This document shows, in pieces, positions 26,724 to 36,911 of a DNA stretch of 64,000 bases (position 1 is its first letter; each line of letters opens with the position of its first letter). The stretch comes from Pseudolabrys taiwanensis. Lineage in GTDB: Bacteria; Pseudomonadota; Alphaproteobacteria; Rhizobiales; Xanthobacteraceae. Made by a program: the position numbers and the translations under genes. The stretch spans positions 3,968,001 through 4,032,000 of the forward strand of contig NZ_CP031417.1 in assembly GCF_003367395.1 (NCBI RefSeq), written 5' to 3'. The notes below the pieces were generated by a model. It was not told the DNA's origin. It saw only the letters and a list, made by a program, of their open reading frames with translations, and made no database searches.

Positions 26724-29063
26724 ATGCCACAGCACAATCGCCTGCGATTGCCCCGTCCGGCGCTGTGGATCGCCATCCCGGTATTCGGCGTCGCCTTGAT
26801 CGTTGCCGGGCTCTTCAGCCTCGGTGCATCGACGTTTGTCGCGGTTGGCTTCGGCGCCTTCGGTGCGCTCGCCATCGGCTGCTTTGCGGAGTACCGGCTG
26901 CACCACATCACCGCGTCGATCAGCAAGATCGCCAGCGGCGACCGCTATACCAGTCTGCCGCAGGTAGTCGGCGACGGCGCCCTCCAATCCTTCAACGCGA
27001 CCGCCGAGAGCATTCGGAGCGCGCTCATCGCCGCCGATACGCTCGCCGTCGATCAGCGCCGGCGCGAGACCGAAGCGCGGCTGCATCACGCCGGCCGCGT
27101 GTTCTTCACCGGCAATTTCCGCCGCGCCATCGACGATGTCGTCAACGCCTTCACCAGCGCCGGCGAGCGTATCCGTGGCACGGCGGTCGATCTGACGCAG
27201 AGCAACCGGCTGATGGCGAAGCAGGTGGCGCAGTCCTCGGACACGGCCGCGCAAGCGGCGGAAGACGTCGCCGGCGTCGCCGCCGCGGCGCGCGACGTCC
27301 AGACGCTCGCGGTGACGTCCGGCCGTCACGTCGAGGAGGCCCGCGCCGCCACCAAGCGCACCGTCACGGAGCTGGCGCGCGCCGACGAGACCATGCGCAA
27401 CCTCGGCGCCGTCGCCGGCCGTATCGAGCAGGTGATCAAACTCATCCAGTCGATCGCCGGGCAGACGTCGCTGCTCGCCCTCAACGCCACCATTGAAGCC
27501 GCGCGCGCGGGCGAGGCCGGCCGTGGCTTCGCGGTGGTGGCCGCCGAGGTCAAGGAGCTGTCGCGCCGCACAGAACTGGCCACCAAGGAGATCAGCGACC
27601 AGATTCACGGTATCCAGGATGCCGTGAACGAGACCGCCGAGGCGATTGCCGCGGTCGACCGCAGCGTCGCGGATATGGGCACGGTGAACGAAAACATCAC
27701 CCGGCTCATGGAGCAGCAGATCGAGCAGCTCGACGTCATCGGCACCGAGGCGATGAAAGTCGCCGCCGCCGTCAGCGAGACGCTGCCCGGCATCCGTGCC
27801 GTCGTCACCGACGTGACGATGGCGGGCGATGCCGTGCTCTCGACCGCCGACGATCTCATCGCCAGCGCGCAATCGCTCACCGCCTCCGTGACGCGCTATT
27901 TCTCCGACCTCGATCACGGCTCCATCAAGGTCGGCATTCTGCATTCGTTGTCAGGGACGCTGACGGCGAGCGAGCGGCCGTTGCAGCAGTTGCTGGTGAT
28001 GCTGATCGAGCAGCTCAACCAGGCCGGCGGCCTGCTCGGGCGGCCGGTGGAGGCGGCGATCATGGATCCGCGCTCCGATAACGACGCCTATGCCGCCCAG
28101 GCCGAAACCCTGCTGCGCGAGCACAAGGTCGCGGCCATTTTCGGCTGCTGGAGCTCGGCCTCGCGCAAGCGGGTGCTGCCGATCCTGTCGCAGCAGGACG
28201 GGTTGCTGTTCTATCCCAGCCAGTACGAAGGGCAGGAGCAGTCGTCGCACATCGTCTATACCGGTGCGACGCCAGCGCAGCAGGCGCTGCCTGCGGTCGA
28301 TCACCTCATCGGCATGGGCCGTCGGCGCTTCTTCCTGATCGGCACCGACTACATCTATCCGCGCACCACCAACGCCATCATCCGCAACTACCTGCAGTCC
28401 AAGGGCATCGGCCCGGATGCAGTGGACGAGCTCTATGTGCCGTTCGGCGAGCGCGCGTTCAGCGAGACGGTGCTGCGCATCAGCCGCTTTGCCGGCCGCA
28501 ACGGCGCCGTCGTTGCAACGCTCTCCGGCGACTCCAATGTGCACTTCTTCCGCGAGCGCGCCCGCCAGGGCTTGGACGCCGACATTCTACCGGTGATGAG
28601 CCTGTCGCTGGGCGAGGCCGAGCTGCCGGCACTCGCCGAGCGCCGGCTGATCGGCCACATGGTGGCGTGGAGCTATCTGCATACGCTCGACACGCCGGAG
28701 AACCACGCCTTCGTTGCCGAATGGCGTGATTTCGTCGGCGATCCAACGGCGACCACCAACGATCCGATGGAAGCGACCTGGATCGGCTTCAAGCTCTGGA
28801 CGCAGGCGGTGGCCGCCGCCGGCACCACCGAGACCCAGGCGGTGCGGCGGGCGCTTGCAGGCCGCAGTATCCGCGCGCCGTCTGGCTTCGACGTCAGGTT
28901 CGATGCCGAGACGCAGCATTTGCACAAGCCGGCCATCATCGGCCGTTTCGGCGCGCACAACATCATCCAGCCGGTGTGGATGAGCGACGACGTGATCGCA
29001 CCGGAGCCCTGGAGCCGCTGGCGGCCGCAGAACGGCGAAGTGCCGCTGCGCAAGGCGGGATAA
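26724..29063 (+). CDS. Chemoreceptor fused to a urea-binding (UrtA/FmdD-like) domain
   Basis: This 779-residue protein has two closely spaced membrane helices (about 13-33 and 36-56), a HAMP-like part, and an MCP signalling domain with tip [17 protein letters not shown] (about 246-262). The C-terminal type-1 periplasmic-binding fold (about 401-765) closely resembles urea ABC transporter binding protein UrtA: IKVGILHSLSGT, AIFGCWSSASRKRVLPI, LLFYPSQYEGQEQS and TNDPMEATWIGF. The binding domain follows the signalling domain with no membrane helix between, so it should be cytoplasmic. This order is the reverse of a normal receptor. Confidence 0.88.
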   Translation: MPQHNRLRLPRPALWIAIPVFGVALIVAGLFSLGASTFVAVGFGAFGALAIGCFAEYRLHHITASISKIASGDRYTSLPQVVGDGALQSFNATAESIRSALIAADTLAVDQRRRETEARLHHAGRVFFTGNFRRAIDDVVNAFTSAGERIRGTAVDLTQSNRLMAKQVAQSSDTAAQAAEDVAGVAAAARDVQTLAVTSGRHVEEARAATKRTVTELARADETMRNLGAVAGRIEQVIKLIQSIAGQTSLLALNATIEAARAGEAGRGFAVVAAEVKELSRRTELATKEISDQIHGIQDAVNETAEAIAAVDRSVADMGTVNENITRLMEQQIEQLDVIGTEAMKVAAAVSETLPGIRAVVTDVTMAGDAVLSTADDLIASAQSLTASVTRYFSDLDHGSIKVGILHSLSGTLTASERPLQQLLVMLIEQLNQAGGLLGRPVEAAIMDPRSDNDAYAAQAETLLREHKVAAIFGCWSSASRKRVLPILSQQDGLLFYPSQYEGQEQSSHIVYTGATPAQQALPAVDHLIGMGRRRFFLIGTDYIYPRTTNAIIRNYLQSKGIGPDAVDELYVPFGERAFSETVLRISRFAGRNGAVVATLSGDSNVHFFRERARQGLDADILPVMSLSLGEAELPALAERRLIGHMVAWSYLHTLDTPENHAFVAEWRDFVGDPTATTNDPMEATWIGFKLWTQAVAAAGTTETQAVRRALAGRSIRAPSGFDVRFDAETQHLHKPAIIGRFGAHNIIQPVWMSDDVIAPEPWSRWRPQNGEVPLRKAG

Positions 29064-29087
29064 CATCGATGGTCATCGTCCGCGTAA

Positions 29088-29160
29088 GCGGACAATCCAG
29101 TAATCACGATACTCGCTATTGGAATACTGGATGCCCCGCTTTCGCGGGGCATCCAGTTTT
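29088..29160 (+). terminator. Hairpin terminator / family-C related repeat after the receptor gene (C7)
   Basis: A perfect 13-bp stem CTGGATGCCCCGC (29127-29139) and GCGGGGCATCCAG (29144-29156), loop TTTC, followed by TTTT. Upstream half-copies (AATCCAGTAATCACGA, ATACTGGATG) link it to the family-C elements. It could end both converging transcripts. Confidence 0.7.
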
Positions 29161-29174
29161 GCTGATCGGTTCGA

Positions 29175-30008
29175 TCAGTTCCGATACCGCGTGTAATCGA
29201 TGCGGAACATCGACGGGTCCACCTTCTTGGTGGGATCGAGATTGAACACCGCGACCGTGGTGTCGTAGCCCTGCGGATCGGTGACGGTCCACTGCTTGAG
29301 CTGCATGTCCTTGGCCGAGAACATGATCATCAGCCGGCTGGTGCCGACGAGGCCGTTCCGTTCCTCGACCACGACGGTGACGAACACGTCGTCGGAGTAC
29401 ACCGCGACGAGGTTCGTATCCTTCATCAGGTCGACACGGTCGGACAGCAGGAAGCGCAATGGCGTCTGCGATAGCGGATAGACGTCCTGCGTCGCCAGCT
29501 TGCGATCGCGCACCACGACGGACTGACCGTCGGCCACCAGTTCGATCGGGCTCGGATCGTCATACTCGAAGCGGATCTTGCCCGGCTTCGACATGTAGAA
29601 GTCGCCTTTGGTGCGGCCGCCGTCGGGACCGACCTGCACGAAATTGCCGGTCAGGGTCTGCACGCTCGACAGATATGCATTGACCTTGTCGACGATGGCC
29701 TTCTGCTCGGGTGTGAGCGCGCCTTTGCTGGCGCCGGATTGCCCCAGCAAAGCGGCGAAGGGATTGGTGACGGGGCCCGAGGTCGCTTGTGCGCGGGCGA
29801 CGAGCGCTTCCGGCGGGATGGACGGCCTGGATGCGATCGAGCCTGTGGTAAGAGTCCGCTGGACAGGTGTGGCCGCCGCCATATGCTTGACCGGACGCGG
29901 CTTCGGCAGCGGCACGCGTTCGGCAAAGGCCGGCGCCGCCGTAAGGCTCAGGCACAAAGCTGCCCAGGCCACGCCGCGGGCCAATCGCGCCTTCCTCGGT
30001 TTCGCCAT
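29175..30008 (-). CDS. lolA: LolA-like outer-membrane lipoprotein carrier
   Basis: This 277-residue periplasmic protein starts at ATG 30008, with GGCGGAG six bases upstream, and has a signal peptide ending APAFAE. A low-complexity Pro/Ala linker (about 25-80) precedes the LolA half-barrel (about 95-277): LTGNFVQVGPDGGRTKGDFYMSKPGKI and ELVADGQSVVVRDRKL. LolA carries lipoproteins from LolCDE to LolB. ftsK follows upstream on the same strand, a common arrangement. Confidence 0.9.
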   Translation of the reverse strand: MAKPRKARLARGVAWAALCLSLTAAPAFAERVPLPKPRPVKHMAAATPVQRTLTTGSIASRPSIPPEALVARAQATSGPVTNPFAALLGQSGASKGALTPEQKAIVDKVNAYLSSVQTLTGNFVQVGPDGGRTKGDFYMSKPGKIRFEYDDPSPIELVADGQSVVVRDRKLATQDVYPLSQTPLRFLLSDRVDLMKDTNLVAVYSDDVFVTVVVEERNGLVGTSRLMIMFSAKDMQLKQWTVTDPQGYDTTVAVFNLDPTKKVDPSMFRIDYTRYRN

Positions 30009-30128
30009 TTCGCTCTCCGCCTTACCCATACAATCACCAACGCCCATACGGCGCCGCTGTGGCTATTTCGCGACCCGTCGTCCGCTGTCACTCCGGCCGT
30101 CGCGATGCGCGGCTCGAAATGACAACCG

Positions 30129-32609
30129 TCACCTTTCGAAATCCCCTTCTTCGGGGATCAGAATCTCACGTTTGCCGGCATGGTTGGCTTGGCCGACGAT
30201 GCCTTCCTGCTCCATGCGCTCCATCAGCGTGGCGGCCCGGTTGTAACCGATCTGCAGCCGGCGCTGGATGTAGGAGGTAGAAGCCTTGCGATCGCGCTTC
30301 ACGATGGCGACGGCCTGGCTGTAGAGATCGCCGCCTTCGGACATGCCCATGCCGGTGGAATCGAACACGGCACCGTCTTCGCCCTCTTCGGCGAGATCGC
30401 CGGCGGTCACTTCTTCCAGATATTCCGGCATGCCCTGCGCCTTGAGATGGCGCACGACCTTCTCGACTTCTTCGTCGGAGCAGAACGGGCCGTGGACGCG
30501 GCTGATGCGTCCGCCGCCGGCCATGTAGAGCATGTCGCCCTGGCCGAGCAGTTGCTCGGCGCCCTGCTCGCCCAGGATGGTGCGGCTGTCGATCTTCGAC
30601 GTGACCTGGAAGGAGATGCGCGTCGGGAAGTTGGCTTTGATCGTGCCGGTGATGACGTCGACCGACGGACGTTGCGTGGCGAGCACGACGTGCAGGCCCG
30701 CGGCGCGCGCCATCTGCGCCAGACGCTGCACGGCGCCTTCGATGTCCTTGCCGGCGACCATCATCAGGTCGGCCATTTCGTCGACGATGATGACGATATA
30801 GGGCAACGGTTCGAGATCGAGCTCTTCCTTCTCGTAGATGGCCTCGCCCGATTCCTTGTCGTAGCCGGTGTGCACCGTGCGCGAGAGCGTCTCGCCCTTG
30901 GCCTTCGCTTCGGCGACGCGCGCGTTGTAGCCGTCGATGTTGCGCACGCCGAGTTTCGACATCTTCTTGTAGCGGCCCTCCATCTCGCGCACCGCCCACT
31001 TGAGCGCGACCACCGCCTTCTTCGGATCGGTGACGACCGGGGTGAGCAGATGCGGGATGCCGTCATAGACCGACAGTTCGAGCATCTTCGGATCGACCAT
31101 GATCAGGCGGCACTGCTCCGGCTTGAGCCGGTAGACCAGCGACAGGATCATGGTGTTGATGGCGACCGATTTGCCGGAGCCGGTGGTGCCGGCGATCAGC
31201 AAGTGCGGCATGCGCGCGAGGTCGACGATGACGCTCTCGCCGCCGATGGTTTTGCCGAGGCAGAGCGGGAGCTTCGCGGCGCTCTCGTTGTATTCCTTGG
31301 TCGTGAGCAGCTCGCGCAGATAAACCTTCTCGCGCGTCGCGTTCGGCAGCTCGATGCCGATAGCGTTGCGGCCGGAGACGACGGCAACGCGTGCCGACAC
31401 CGCGCTCATCGAGCGGGCGATGTCGTCGGCAAGGCCGATGACGCGCGACGACTTGATGCCGGGCGCCGGCTCGAGCTCGTACAGCGTGACCACCGGGCCG
31501 GGGCGCGCATTGATGATCTCGCCGCGCACGCCGAAGTCTTGCAACACGCTTTCCAGCGCCGTGGCGTTGGCTTCGATGACGTCCTTCGGCATCGTCGTGC
31601 GCTCGGACGCCTTCGGCGCGGAGAGGAGATTGTGCGAGGGCAGCGTGAAGCCGCCGTTGCGCTTATTCGCTTTGGCCGCCGGCTTGGCCGGTGCCGCCGC
31701 GCGGCGCCGCGGCGCCTGTTCTTCTTCTTCCTCCTCGACTTCCTCTTCTTCGTATTCCTCGTCGGTCGGCGCCGTTGCGGGGGCGGCGACGCGGCCGAGC
31801 GTATCGAAGCGCGGCTCCTGCCGTTCGCCGGGACGCGGCGGCCGCGGACCCGAGGCGGCGGCACGCAGCGCATTGCTCGAGGCGCCGCGGATGAGACGGC
31901 CAATGCGCGCCTTCCAGCTCAGGAGCGCGTGCACGATCATGCCCAGCCAAGGATTGGCGCGATCCGGCGTGTCGTCCTCTTCGTCCTCGTCGGTTTCGGC
32001 GACCTCTTCCTCTTCGTCGTCGTCCTCCTCGGCGCGCACGGGCACACGGAAGCCGACGGCGAGCGTGATCGTCACCAACGTGGCGGCGCCGTAGATGACG
32101 GCGAGGACGGTCATGAGTATGCCTTCGGCCGCGCCGCCGAAGACCATCATCGGCAGGCGCACGAAGGCATCGCCGGCGACGCCGCCGAGGCCGGTCGGTA
32201 GCGGCCATTTAGCCGTCACGGGCAATGTGGAGGCGAAGGCGGCGGCGCAGAACGTCACCGCGATCCACATCAGGCCGCGCCAGCGTTCGCCCAGCGGCTT
32301 GTGCGACAGGAGCCGCCAGCCGAGTAGCGTCTCCGGGGCCAGGAGGAACACCGCTGCGAGCCCCAGGAGCTGCATGGCGATGTCGGAGAAGATGGCGCCC
32401 GGGAAGCCGAGCAGGTTCTCGATCGGCTTCTTGGTTGCGTGACTGAGCGAGGGGTCCTGCACCGACCAGGTGGCCAGTGCGATGGCGCCGAGCAGTGCCA
32501 GACCCAGGAGGGCTAGGCCGGCGAGCTCGCGCAGCCGACGGCGCACGATCTCACGGAAGTGATCCGTGACGAAAGCGACGACGTCGACGCTGCGATCCGC
32601 TGAAGCCAT
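30129..32609 (-). CDS. ftsK: DNA translocase FtsK
   Basis: This 826-residue protein couples chromosome segregation to division. About four membrane helices lie in residues 20-190, followed by an acidic disordered linker (two Glu/Asp-rich runs). The motor domain starts near residue 330, with Walker [18 protein letters not shown] and Walker [18 protein letters not shown]. The C-terminal gamma winged helix (about 755-826; [21 protein letters not shown]) reads KOPS polarity. The whole protein is intact. Confidence 0.96.
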   Translation of the reverse strand: MASADRSVDVVAFVTDHFREIVRRRLRELAGLALLGLALLGAIALATWSVQDPSLSHATKKPIENLLGFPGAIFSDIAMQLLGLAAVFLLAPETLLGWRLLSHKPLGERWRGLMWIAVTFCAAAFASTLPVTAKWPLPTGLGGVAGDAFVRLPMMVFGGAAEGILMTVLAVIYGAATLVTITLAVGFRVPVRAEEDDDEEEEVAETDEDEEDDTPDRANPWLGMIVHALLSWKARIGRLIRGASSNALRAAASGPRPPRPGERQEPRFDTLGRVAAPATAPTDEEYEEEEVEEEEEEQAPRRRAAAPAKPAAKANKRNGGFTLPSHNLLSAPKASERTTMPKDVIEANATALESVLQDFGVRGEIINARPGPVVTLYELEPAPGIKSSRVIGLADDIARSMSAVSARVAVVSGRNAIGIELPNATREKVYLRELLTTKEYNESAAKLPLCLGKTIGGESVIVDLARMPHLLIAGTTGSGKSVAINTMILSLVYRLKPEQCRLIMVDPKMLELSVYDGIPHLLTPVVTDPKKAVVALKWAVREMEGRYKKMSKLGVRNIDGYNARVAEAKAKGETLSRTVHTGYDKESGEAIYEKEELDLEPLPYIVIIVDEMADLMMVAGKDIEGAVQRLAQMARAAGLHVVLATQRPSVDVITGTIKANFPTRISFQVTSKIDSRTILGEQGAEQLLGQGDMLYMAGGGRISRVHGPFCSDEEVEKVVRHLKAQGMPEYLEEVTAGDLAEEGEDGAVFDSTGMGMSEGGDLYSQAVAIVKRDRKASTSYIQRRLQIGYNRAATLMERMEQEGIVGQANHAGKREILIPEEGDFER

Positions 32610-32636
32610 TCCTTAGTCCTGCGAACTTCTCATACG

Positions 32637-33854
32637 TTAGCCGAGCACGGCGACGAGGCGATGCAACGCCTCGGCCGTGCTTGCCTTGTCCTGCACCATG
32701 GCGACGCGGATGTAGTCCGCGCCGGGATTGGAGCCGTCGGCCTGGTCGCGCGCGAGATAGCGCCCGGGGACGACGCGCACGCCGGCCTCCTGCCACAGCC
32801 GCTTGGTCACGATTTCGCTGCCGCCATATTTCGATACATCGAGCCACAGAAAGAAGCCGCCGGCTGGACGCTTGTAGCCGTAGCGGTCGCCGATGATTTG
32901 GTCGGCGAGATCGAACTTTGCGGTGTAAAGCTTACGGTTCTCTTCCACATGCGCGTCGTCTTCGTAGCAAGCGACGGCAACGTGTTGCGCCGGCACCGGC
33001 ACTTGCGGCGCGGCGACATTGCGCAATTCGAGGAAGGCGGCGAGGAACTTCTTGTCGCCGGCGGCGAAGCCGACGCGCATGCCCGGCAGATTCGAGCGCT
33101 TCGACAGCGAGTGGAACACGACGACATTGGTGAAGTCGGGTCCCGAGGCCTCCAGCATGCCGGCCGGCCGCTGATGGCTGTACAGCTCGCCGTAGCACTC
33201 GTCGGCGAAGACGAGGAAGCCGTAACGCCGCGCGAGACCCGCGAGCTTCTCGAGATAAGCAAGGCTCGCGACGGCGCCCTGCGGGTTTGACGGCGATGCC
33301 AGATAGAACGCGACGGTGCGCTTGAGCAGCGTCTCGTCGAGCGCGTCGAGATCGGGCAGGAAGCCGGTTTCCCGCGTCGTCGGCATGAACACCGCTTCGC
33401 AGCCGGCGGCGAGCGCACCGGCGGAGTAAGCGGCATAAAACGGATTGGGAATCAGCATCGCCGGTTTGCCGGCGCGCGCTTCGACATAGCGCGTGGCGGC
33501 GATGGCCGCGAGGAAGAGTCCTTCGCGCGTGCCGTTGAGCACCAGCACTTCGTTTTCCGGATCGACCGCGCGCGGCAGTTTGAAATATCGGCCGAGCCAG
33601 CTGGCGACCGCCTTGCGGAACGGCTCGATGCCTTTGTTCGCCGGATATTTGCCGAAGTCGGCGATGTGTTTGGCAAGCACCGGACCGACGAAGGCGGGCA
33701 CGCCGTGCTGCGGCTCGCCCACCGACAGATTGATGACGGGCATAGCCGGCTCGATACCGGCAATCAGTTCGGTCAGGCGCACGAAGGGCGAGCGCGATTC
33801 AGCCGCTTGAGCGGAGGTCGGTTGAGGCGCGCGCTGGGCGGTCATCTGAGACAT
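32637..33854 (-). CDS. Class I/II pyridoxal-phosphate aminotransferase (DapC-like)
   Basis: This 405-residue fold-type I aminotransferase has the PLP Lys in FHSLSKRSNLPGMRVGF, the Asp/Tyr pair in VFADECYGELY and the substrate Arg near DYIRVAM. Close relatives beside ftsK are annotated as N-succinyldiaminopimelate aminotransferase (DapC) in lysine and peptidoglycan synthesis; the substrate is not provable here. An in-frame ATG at 33845 is a second possible start. Confidence 0.85.
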   Translation of the reverse strand: MSQMTAQRAPQPTSAQAAESRSPFVRLTELIAGIEPAMPVINLSVGEPQHGVPAFVGPVLAKHIADFGKYPANKGIEPFRKAVASWLGRYFKLPRAVDPENEVLVLNGTREGLFLAAIAATRYVEARAGKPAMLIPNPFYAAYSAGALAAGCEAVFMPTTRETGFLPDLDALDETLLKRTVAFYLASPSNPQGAVASLAYLEKLAGLARRYGFLVFADECYGELYSHQRPAGMLEASGPDFTNVVVFHSLSKRSNLPGMRVGFAAGDKKFLAAFLELRNVAAPQVPVPAQHVAVACYEDDAHVEENRKLYTAKFDLADQIIGDRYGYKRPAGGFFLWLDVSKYGGSEIVTKRLWQEAGVRVVPGRYLARDQADGSNPGADYIRVAMVQDKASTAEALHRLVAVLG

Positions 33855-34065
33855 GCGGTTACGAGGCGGGTTTCGAGGCCCGCCGCCTTATGGTTAGCCA
33901 CATTACGGAGTGCGAGGTTAAGACCCGATTAACCATCGGGCCCCGGTGGCATCAAGAGCGCAGATTTCGCGGCGCCTCGGCCAGTAAGGCTCTGCCGTTG
34001 CTGGCGTTTTCCGCTTATCCCCAGACGCCGGCGAATGTGCGGCGGTGTCTGCCTGCCGTGTCGCG

Positions 34066-34827
34066 CTACACCGTGCCCTTGAGGCCGAGATCGAGGATCG
34101 TCTGGGAGGTCAGGGTCCGTGCGGCGGCGCGTGCCGCCGCGACATCGCCCGCCCCGATCGCATCGATGAGGTCATAGATCAGCGCGCGGCTTTTGCGGCT
34201 ATGGGCGCGGACGAAGGACGCGTTCACGTAGATCAGCGTCTGCTGCATGGTCTTGTCCCAGACCTCGTGCAGCGCCTTGTTGCCTGCCGCGGTCAGCAGC
34301 CATTGCGACAGCCGGCCGTTGAAGGACGGATGACCGCCGGTGCCGTCGAGCCGGTCGAAGGCGGCATCCATATCGCGTTTGATCGCTTTGACGCTCTCGG
34401 CCTGTGCCGGCGAGTGGTTGCGCGCCGCGAGCTCGGCCGCGTATTCGAGGAGCGCCAGACGCACCTGGAACAGTTCGAGCAGCTCCTGTTCGCTCAGCGT
34501 CTTGATGCGGACGCCGTGCCACGGCGCGCGCTCGGCGAGGCCGTCGGCAACGATCGCTTGTAACGCTTCGCGGATCGGCCCGTTCGAGAAACCGAACTCG
34601 GTGCGAAGCTGCACCTCGCGAATGCGTTCGCCGGGCTTATAGGTGCCGTTGAGAATGCGTTCGCGCAGGATGCCGGCAAGCCAGCCGGTGCGCGAGAAGC
34701 GTTGCGGGTCCTGCGTCTCCGCCGGAAGCGCGACATCTTCGGCCTCGGCAGATGGCGGCCGCGCCGGCTTTGATTTCGGGCGGTCTTGCTTAACATTCTT
34801 CGTCGCCCGCGTCATCGATTGAGGCAT
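34066..34827 (-). CDS. GntR-family regulator (FadR/FCD subfamily)
   Basis: This 253-residue regulator has a disordered basic start, a winged helix-turn-helix (about 48-110; LRERILNGTYKPGERI, FGFSNGPIREALQAIVADGL) and an all-helical FCD ligand domain (about 120-245). It neighbours the deacetylase and, beyond it, a divergent promoter holding an 18-bp AT palindrome at 35816, which is a plausible operator. The ligand is unknown. Confidence 0.9.
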   Translation of the reverse strand: MPQSMTRATKNVKQDRPKSKPARPPSAEAEDVALPAETQDPQRFSRTGWLAGILRERILNGTYKPGERIREVQLRTEFGFSNGPIREALQAIVADGLAERAPWHGVRIKTLSEQELLELFQVRLALLEYAAELAARNHSPAQAESVKAIKRDMDAAFDRLDGTGGHPSFNGRLSQWLLTAAGNKALHEVWDKTMQQTLIYVNASFVRAHSRKSRALIYDLIDAIGAGDVAAARAAARTLTSQTILDLGLKGTV

Positions 34828-34887
34828 TCCGGAAAGTGTAGCCGTGGCGGCGATAAAAGCACGGTGGTCGCCACCACGGCAACCGGG

Positions 34888-35739
34888 TCAGAAGAAGCGG
34901 CTCTGGTAGCTGTGCGGGTCCTTCTGCGCGAGAGCCCACTGGCCGAGCTCTTCATGGCGCGCGAACCACACGTCCGGATGCTGCTTGATGTAGCCGATGA
35001 CCTCCTCGAACACCGACGTGATCATCGGTCGGCCGCCGAAATGCGTGTGCAGCGTCAGCACCAACAACGACATCGGCTCGTTCTGGTAGAGATAGTCGAA
35101 CGTGCCTTTGTAGACGTCCCACAGATCGCGGGGGCTCGAGCGCAGCACGCGATTATCGGTGAAGTCGCTGTTGGGAACGGCGGCGATGGCGCCGTGCTTG
35201 GTGTCGAGCTTGATCGGCAGGTCGGTGTAGGTGACGTCGGCGTGGAACGACAGCTTCTGCTCGGCGAGGAAGTCGACGGTATGCTCGGTGAAGGCGAGCA
35301 CCGAGCTCAGCCAACCGGTCGGCCGCTTGCCGCTCACGTCGCCGAGGATGTCGATGCACTTCTTGATCGTCGCGCGCTCTTCCTCCGGCTCCATGTAAGC
35401 CAGCAGCGCATCTTGCGTGTAGTTGTGGCCGCCGACGTCGTGGCCGGACTTCACGATCTGCTTCACCGTATCGGGATGAAGTTCGGCAAGCCGCGCATTG
35501 GTGAAGAACGTGCCCGGGATCTGCAGCCGGTCGAGCGTGCGGATGACGCGCCACACGCCGACGCGCGCGCCGTAAGTCGACCAGGCGCGGCCGGCGAGAT
35601 CGACGGTGCCGGGCTTCAGATGCGTCGTCTGCACCGAGTAGTTCGGCGCTTTTCCTTCGGCCCAGGTCTCGTACATCACCGTGACGGCGACGGCGACGCG
35701 TTTTCCGTTCGGCCACGCCAGCGTTTTTTGTTGGGTCAT
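34888..35739 (-). CDS. Polysaccharide deacetylase (NodB-like) family protein
   Basis: This 283-residue protein has the NodB-homology barrel: VAVTVMYETWAEG at the first strand (Glu instead of the usual Asp pair), IPGTFFTNARLAELHPD, and the metal-binding SGHDVGGHNYTQD. Members of this branch often act on small amides such as allantoin or N-acyl compounds rather than chitin. No signal peptide, so cytoplasmic. GAGGAGGAGAG precedes the ATG. It diverges from the solute-binding gene at 35907. Confidence 0.85.
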   Translation of the reverse strand: MTQQKTLAWPNGKRVAVAVTVMYETWAEGKAPNYSVQTTHLKPGTVDLAGRAWSTYGARVGVWRVIRTLDRLQIPGTFFTNARLAELHPDTVKQIVKSGHDVGGHNYTQDALLAYMEPEEERATIKKCIDILGDVSGKRPTGWLSSVLAFTEHTVDFLAEQKLSFHADVTYTDLPIKLDTKHGAIAAVPNSDFTDNRVLRSSPRDLWDVYKGTFDYLYQNEPMSLLVLTLHTHFGGRPMITSVFEEVIGYIKQHPDVWFARHEELGQWALAQKDPHSYQSRFF

Positions 35740-35815
35740 CTCTCCTCCTCGTTTCCTCGATAAAGGCGCCCGCGTGCAAAGGCCGCGCGGAAGGGGCTTG
35801 CCTGATGTTGAATGA

Positions 35816-35833
35816 TTAATTATTAATAATTAA
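35816..35833. promoter_or_regulatory. 18-bp perfect AT palindrome, operator candidate
   Basis: TTAATTATTAATAATTAA reads the same on both strands. It lies in the divergent promoter gap between the deacetylase and the solute-binding protein, near a GntR gene, and stands out in GC-rich DNA. Confidence 0.55.
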
Positions 35834-35906
35834 GAGGTCAAGGACGGCGAAGGATGCCGTCAGCCGCAGAGCCGCAAAAAATGCGGCCAATACGGGAGAG
35901 GAAACG

Positions 35907-36890
35907 ATGCGCTTCACGCGACGCTCGACTTTGACTGCCCTTGTGCCGGCGGCTCTGATGCTGGCGACGGCTCACACGGCTGTGGCCCAGGACGCCTGGC
36001 CGGATCGGCCCATCCGCTTCATCGTCACGTCGGCCGCGGGCGGCGGCATCGATCTGATGGCGCGCATTCTGGCCGACGGGCTCAGCCGGCAATTGCCCAA
36101 GCCGGTGGTGATCGAGAATGTCGGCGGCGCCGGCGGACTGGTGGCCACCCGTCTCGTCGCCAAAGGCGACGCCGATGGCTACACCTTCCTGTTCCAGGGA
36201 CCCGGCCATGCCGCGCTCCCTTACATCCATCGCAATCCCGGCTACGACGTGAACAAGGACTTCGCGTCCGTATCGTTGGTCGCGACCTATCCGCTGGTGC
36301 TCACCACCAATCCGAAGCTCGGCGTGAAGACGCTGCCCGAGTTCATCGCCATGGTGAAGGCCAAGCCCGGCAAGTACACCTTCGGCTCGAGCGGCGTCGG
36401 CGGCGCCTCGCATATCCCGCTGGAGGCCATCAAGGAGCAGGCCGGTCTCGACATGGTGCACGTGCCTTACCGCGGCAGCGGCGCGACCAGCGCCGCGCTG
36501 TTGGCGGGAGAAATCGATCTGACGATCGACGGGCTCGCGCCACAGATCGGCAACATCCAGTCCGGCCGCGTCGTGCCGCTGGCCGTGTCAACGCGTGAGC
36601 GCGCGCCGCAGATGAAGAACATCCCGACCATCGGCGAGACGCTGAAAGGCTTCGAATATCCGATGTGGGTCGCGGTGTTCGCGCCGGCCAAGACGCCCAA
36701 GCCGATCGTCGACAAGTTGGCCGCGGCCATTGGCAAAGCGGTGCAGGATCCCGCCATCAAGAAGCGCTTCGACGAGCTCATTGTCCAAGGCGTCGGATCG
36801 ACCCCCGCCGAGCTGGACAAGTTCGTTCATGAGCAGCTGGCGTTTAATAAGAAGATCATCGAAACCGCGAACATCAAGGTCGGCGACTGA
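35907..36890 (+). CDS. Tripartite tricarboxylate transporter (Bug/TctC) solute-binding protein
   Basis: This 327-residue periplasmic protein has a signal peptide ending AHTAVAQDAWPDRPIR and the Bug fold: IVTSAAGGGIDLMARILADGLS, VENVGGAGGLVATR, HVPYRGSGATSAALLAGEIDL. Bug proteins bind carboxylates or similar molecules. No TctA/TctB membrane genes are nearby, which is usual for this expanded family; it would serve a transporter elsewhere or act as a sensor. Confidence 0.92.
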   Translation: MRFTRRSTLTALVPAALMLATAHTAVAQDAWPDRPIRFIVTSAAGGGIDLMARILADGLSRQLPKPVVIENVGGAGGLVATRLVAKGDADGYTFLFQGPGHAALPYIHRNPGYDVNKDFASVSLVATYPLVLTTNPKLGVKTLPEFIAMVKAKPGKYTFGSSGVGGASHIPLEAIKEQAGLDMVHVPYRGSGATSAALLAGEIDLTIDGLAPQIGNIQSGRVVPLAVSTRERAPQMKNIPTIGETLKGFEYPMWVAVFAPAKTPKPIVDKLAAAIGKAVQDPAIKKRFDELIVQGVGSTPAELDKFVHEQLAFNKKIIETANIKVGD

Positions 36891-36911
36891 CGCGGCAGAG
36901 GAAGAGCAGCG

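Noticed and set aside
30180..32201. A 673-codon plus-strand frame opposite ftsK.
   Set aside because: ftsK is intact on the other strand with all motifs; the frame is a composition effect.
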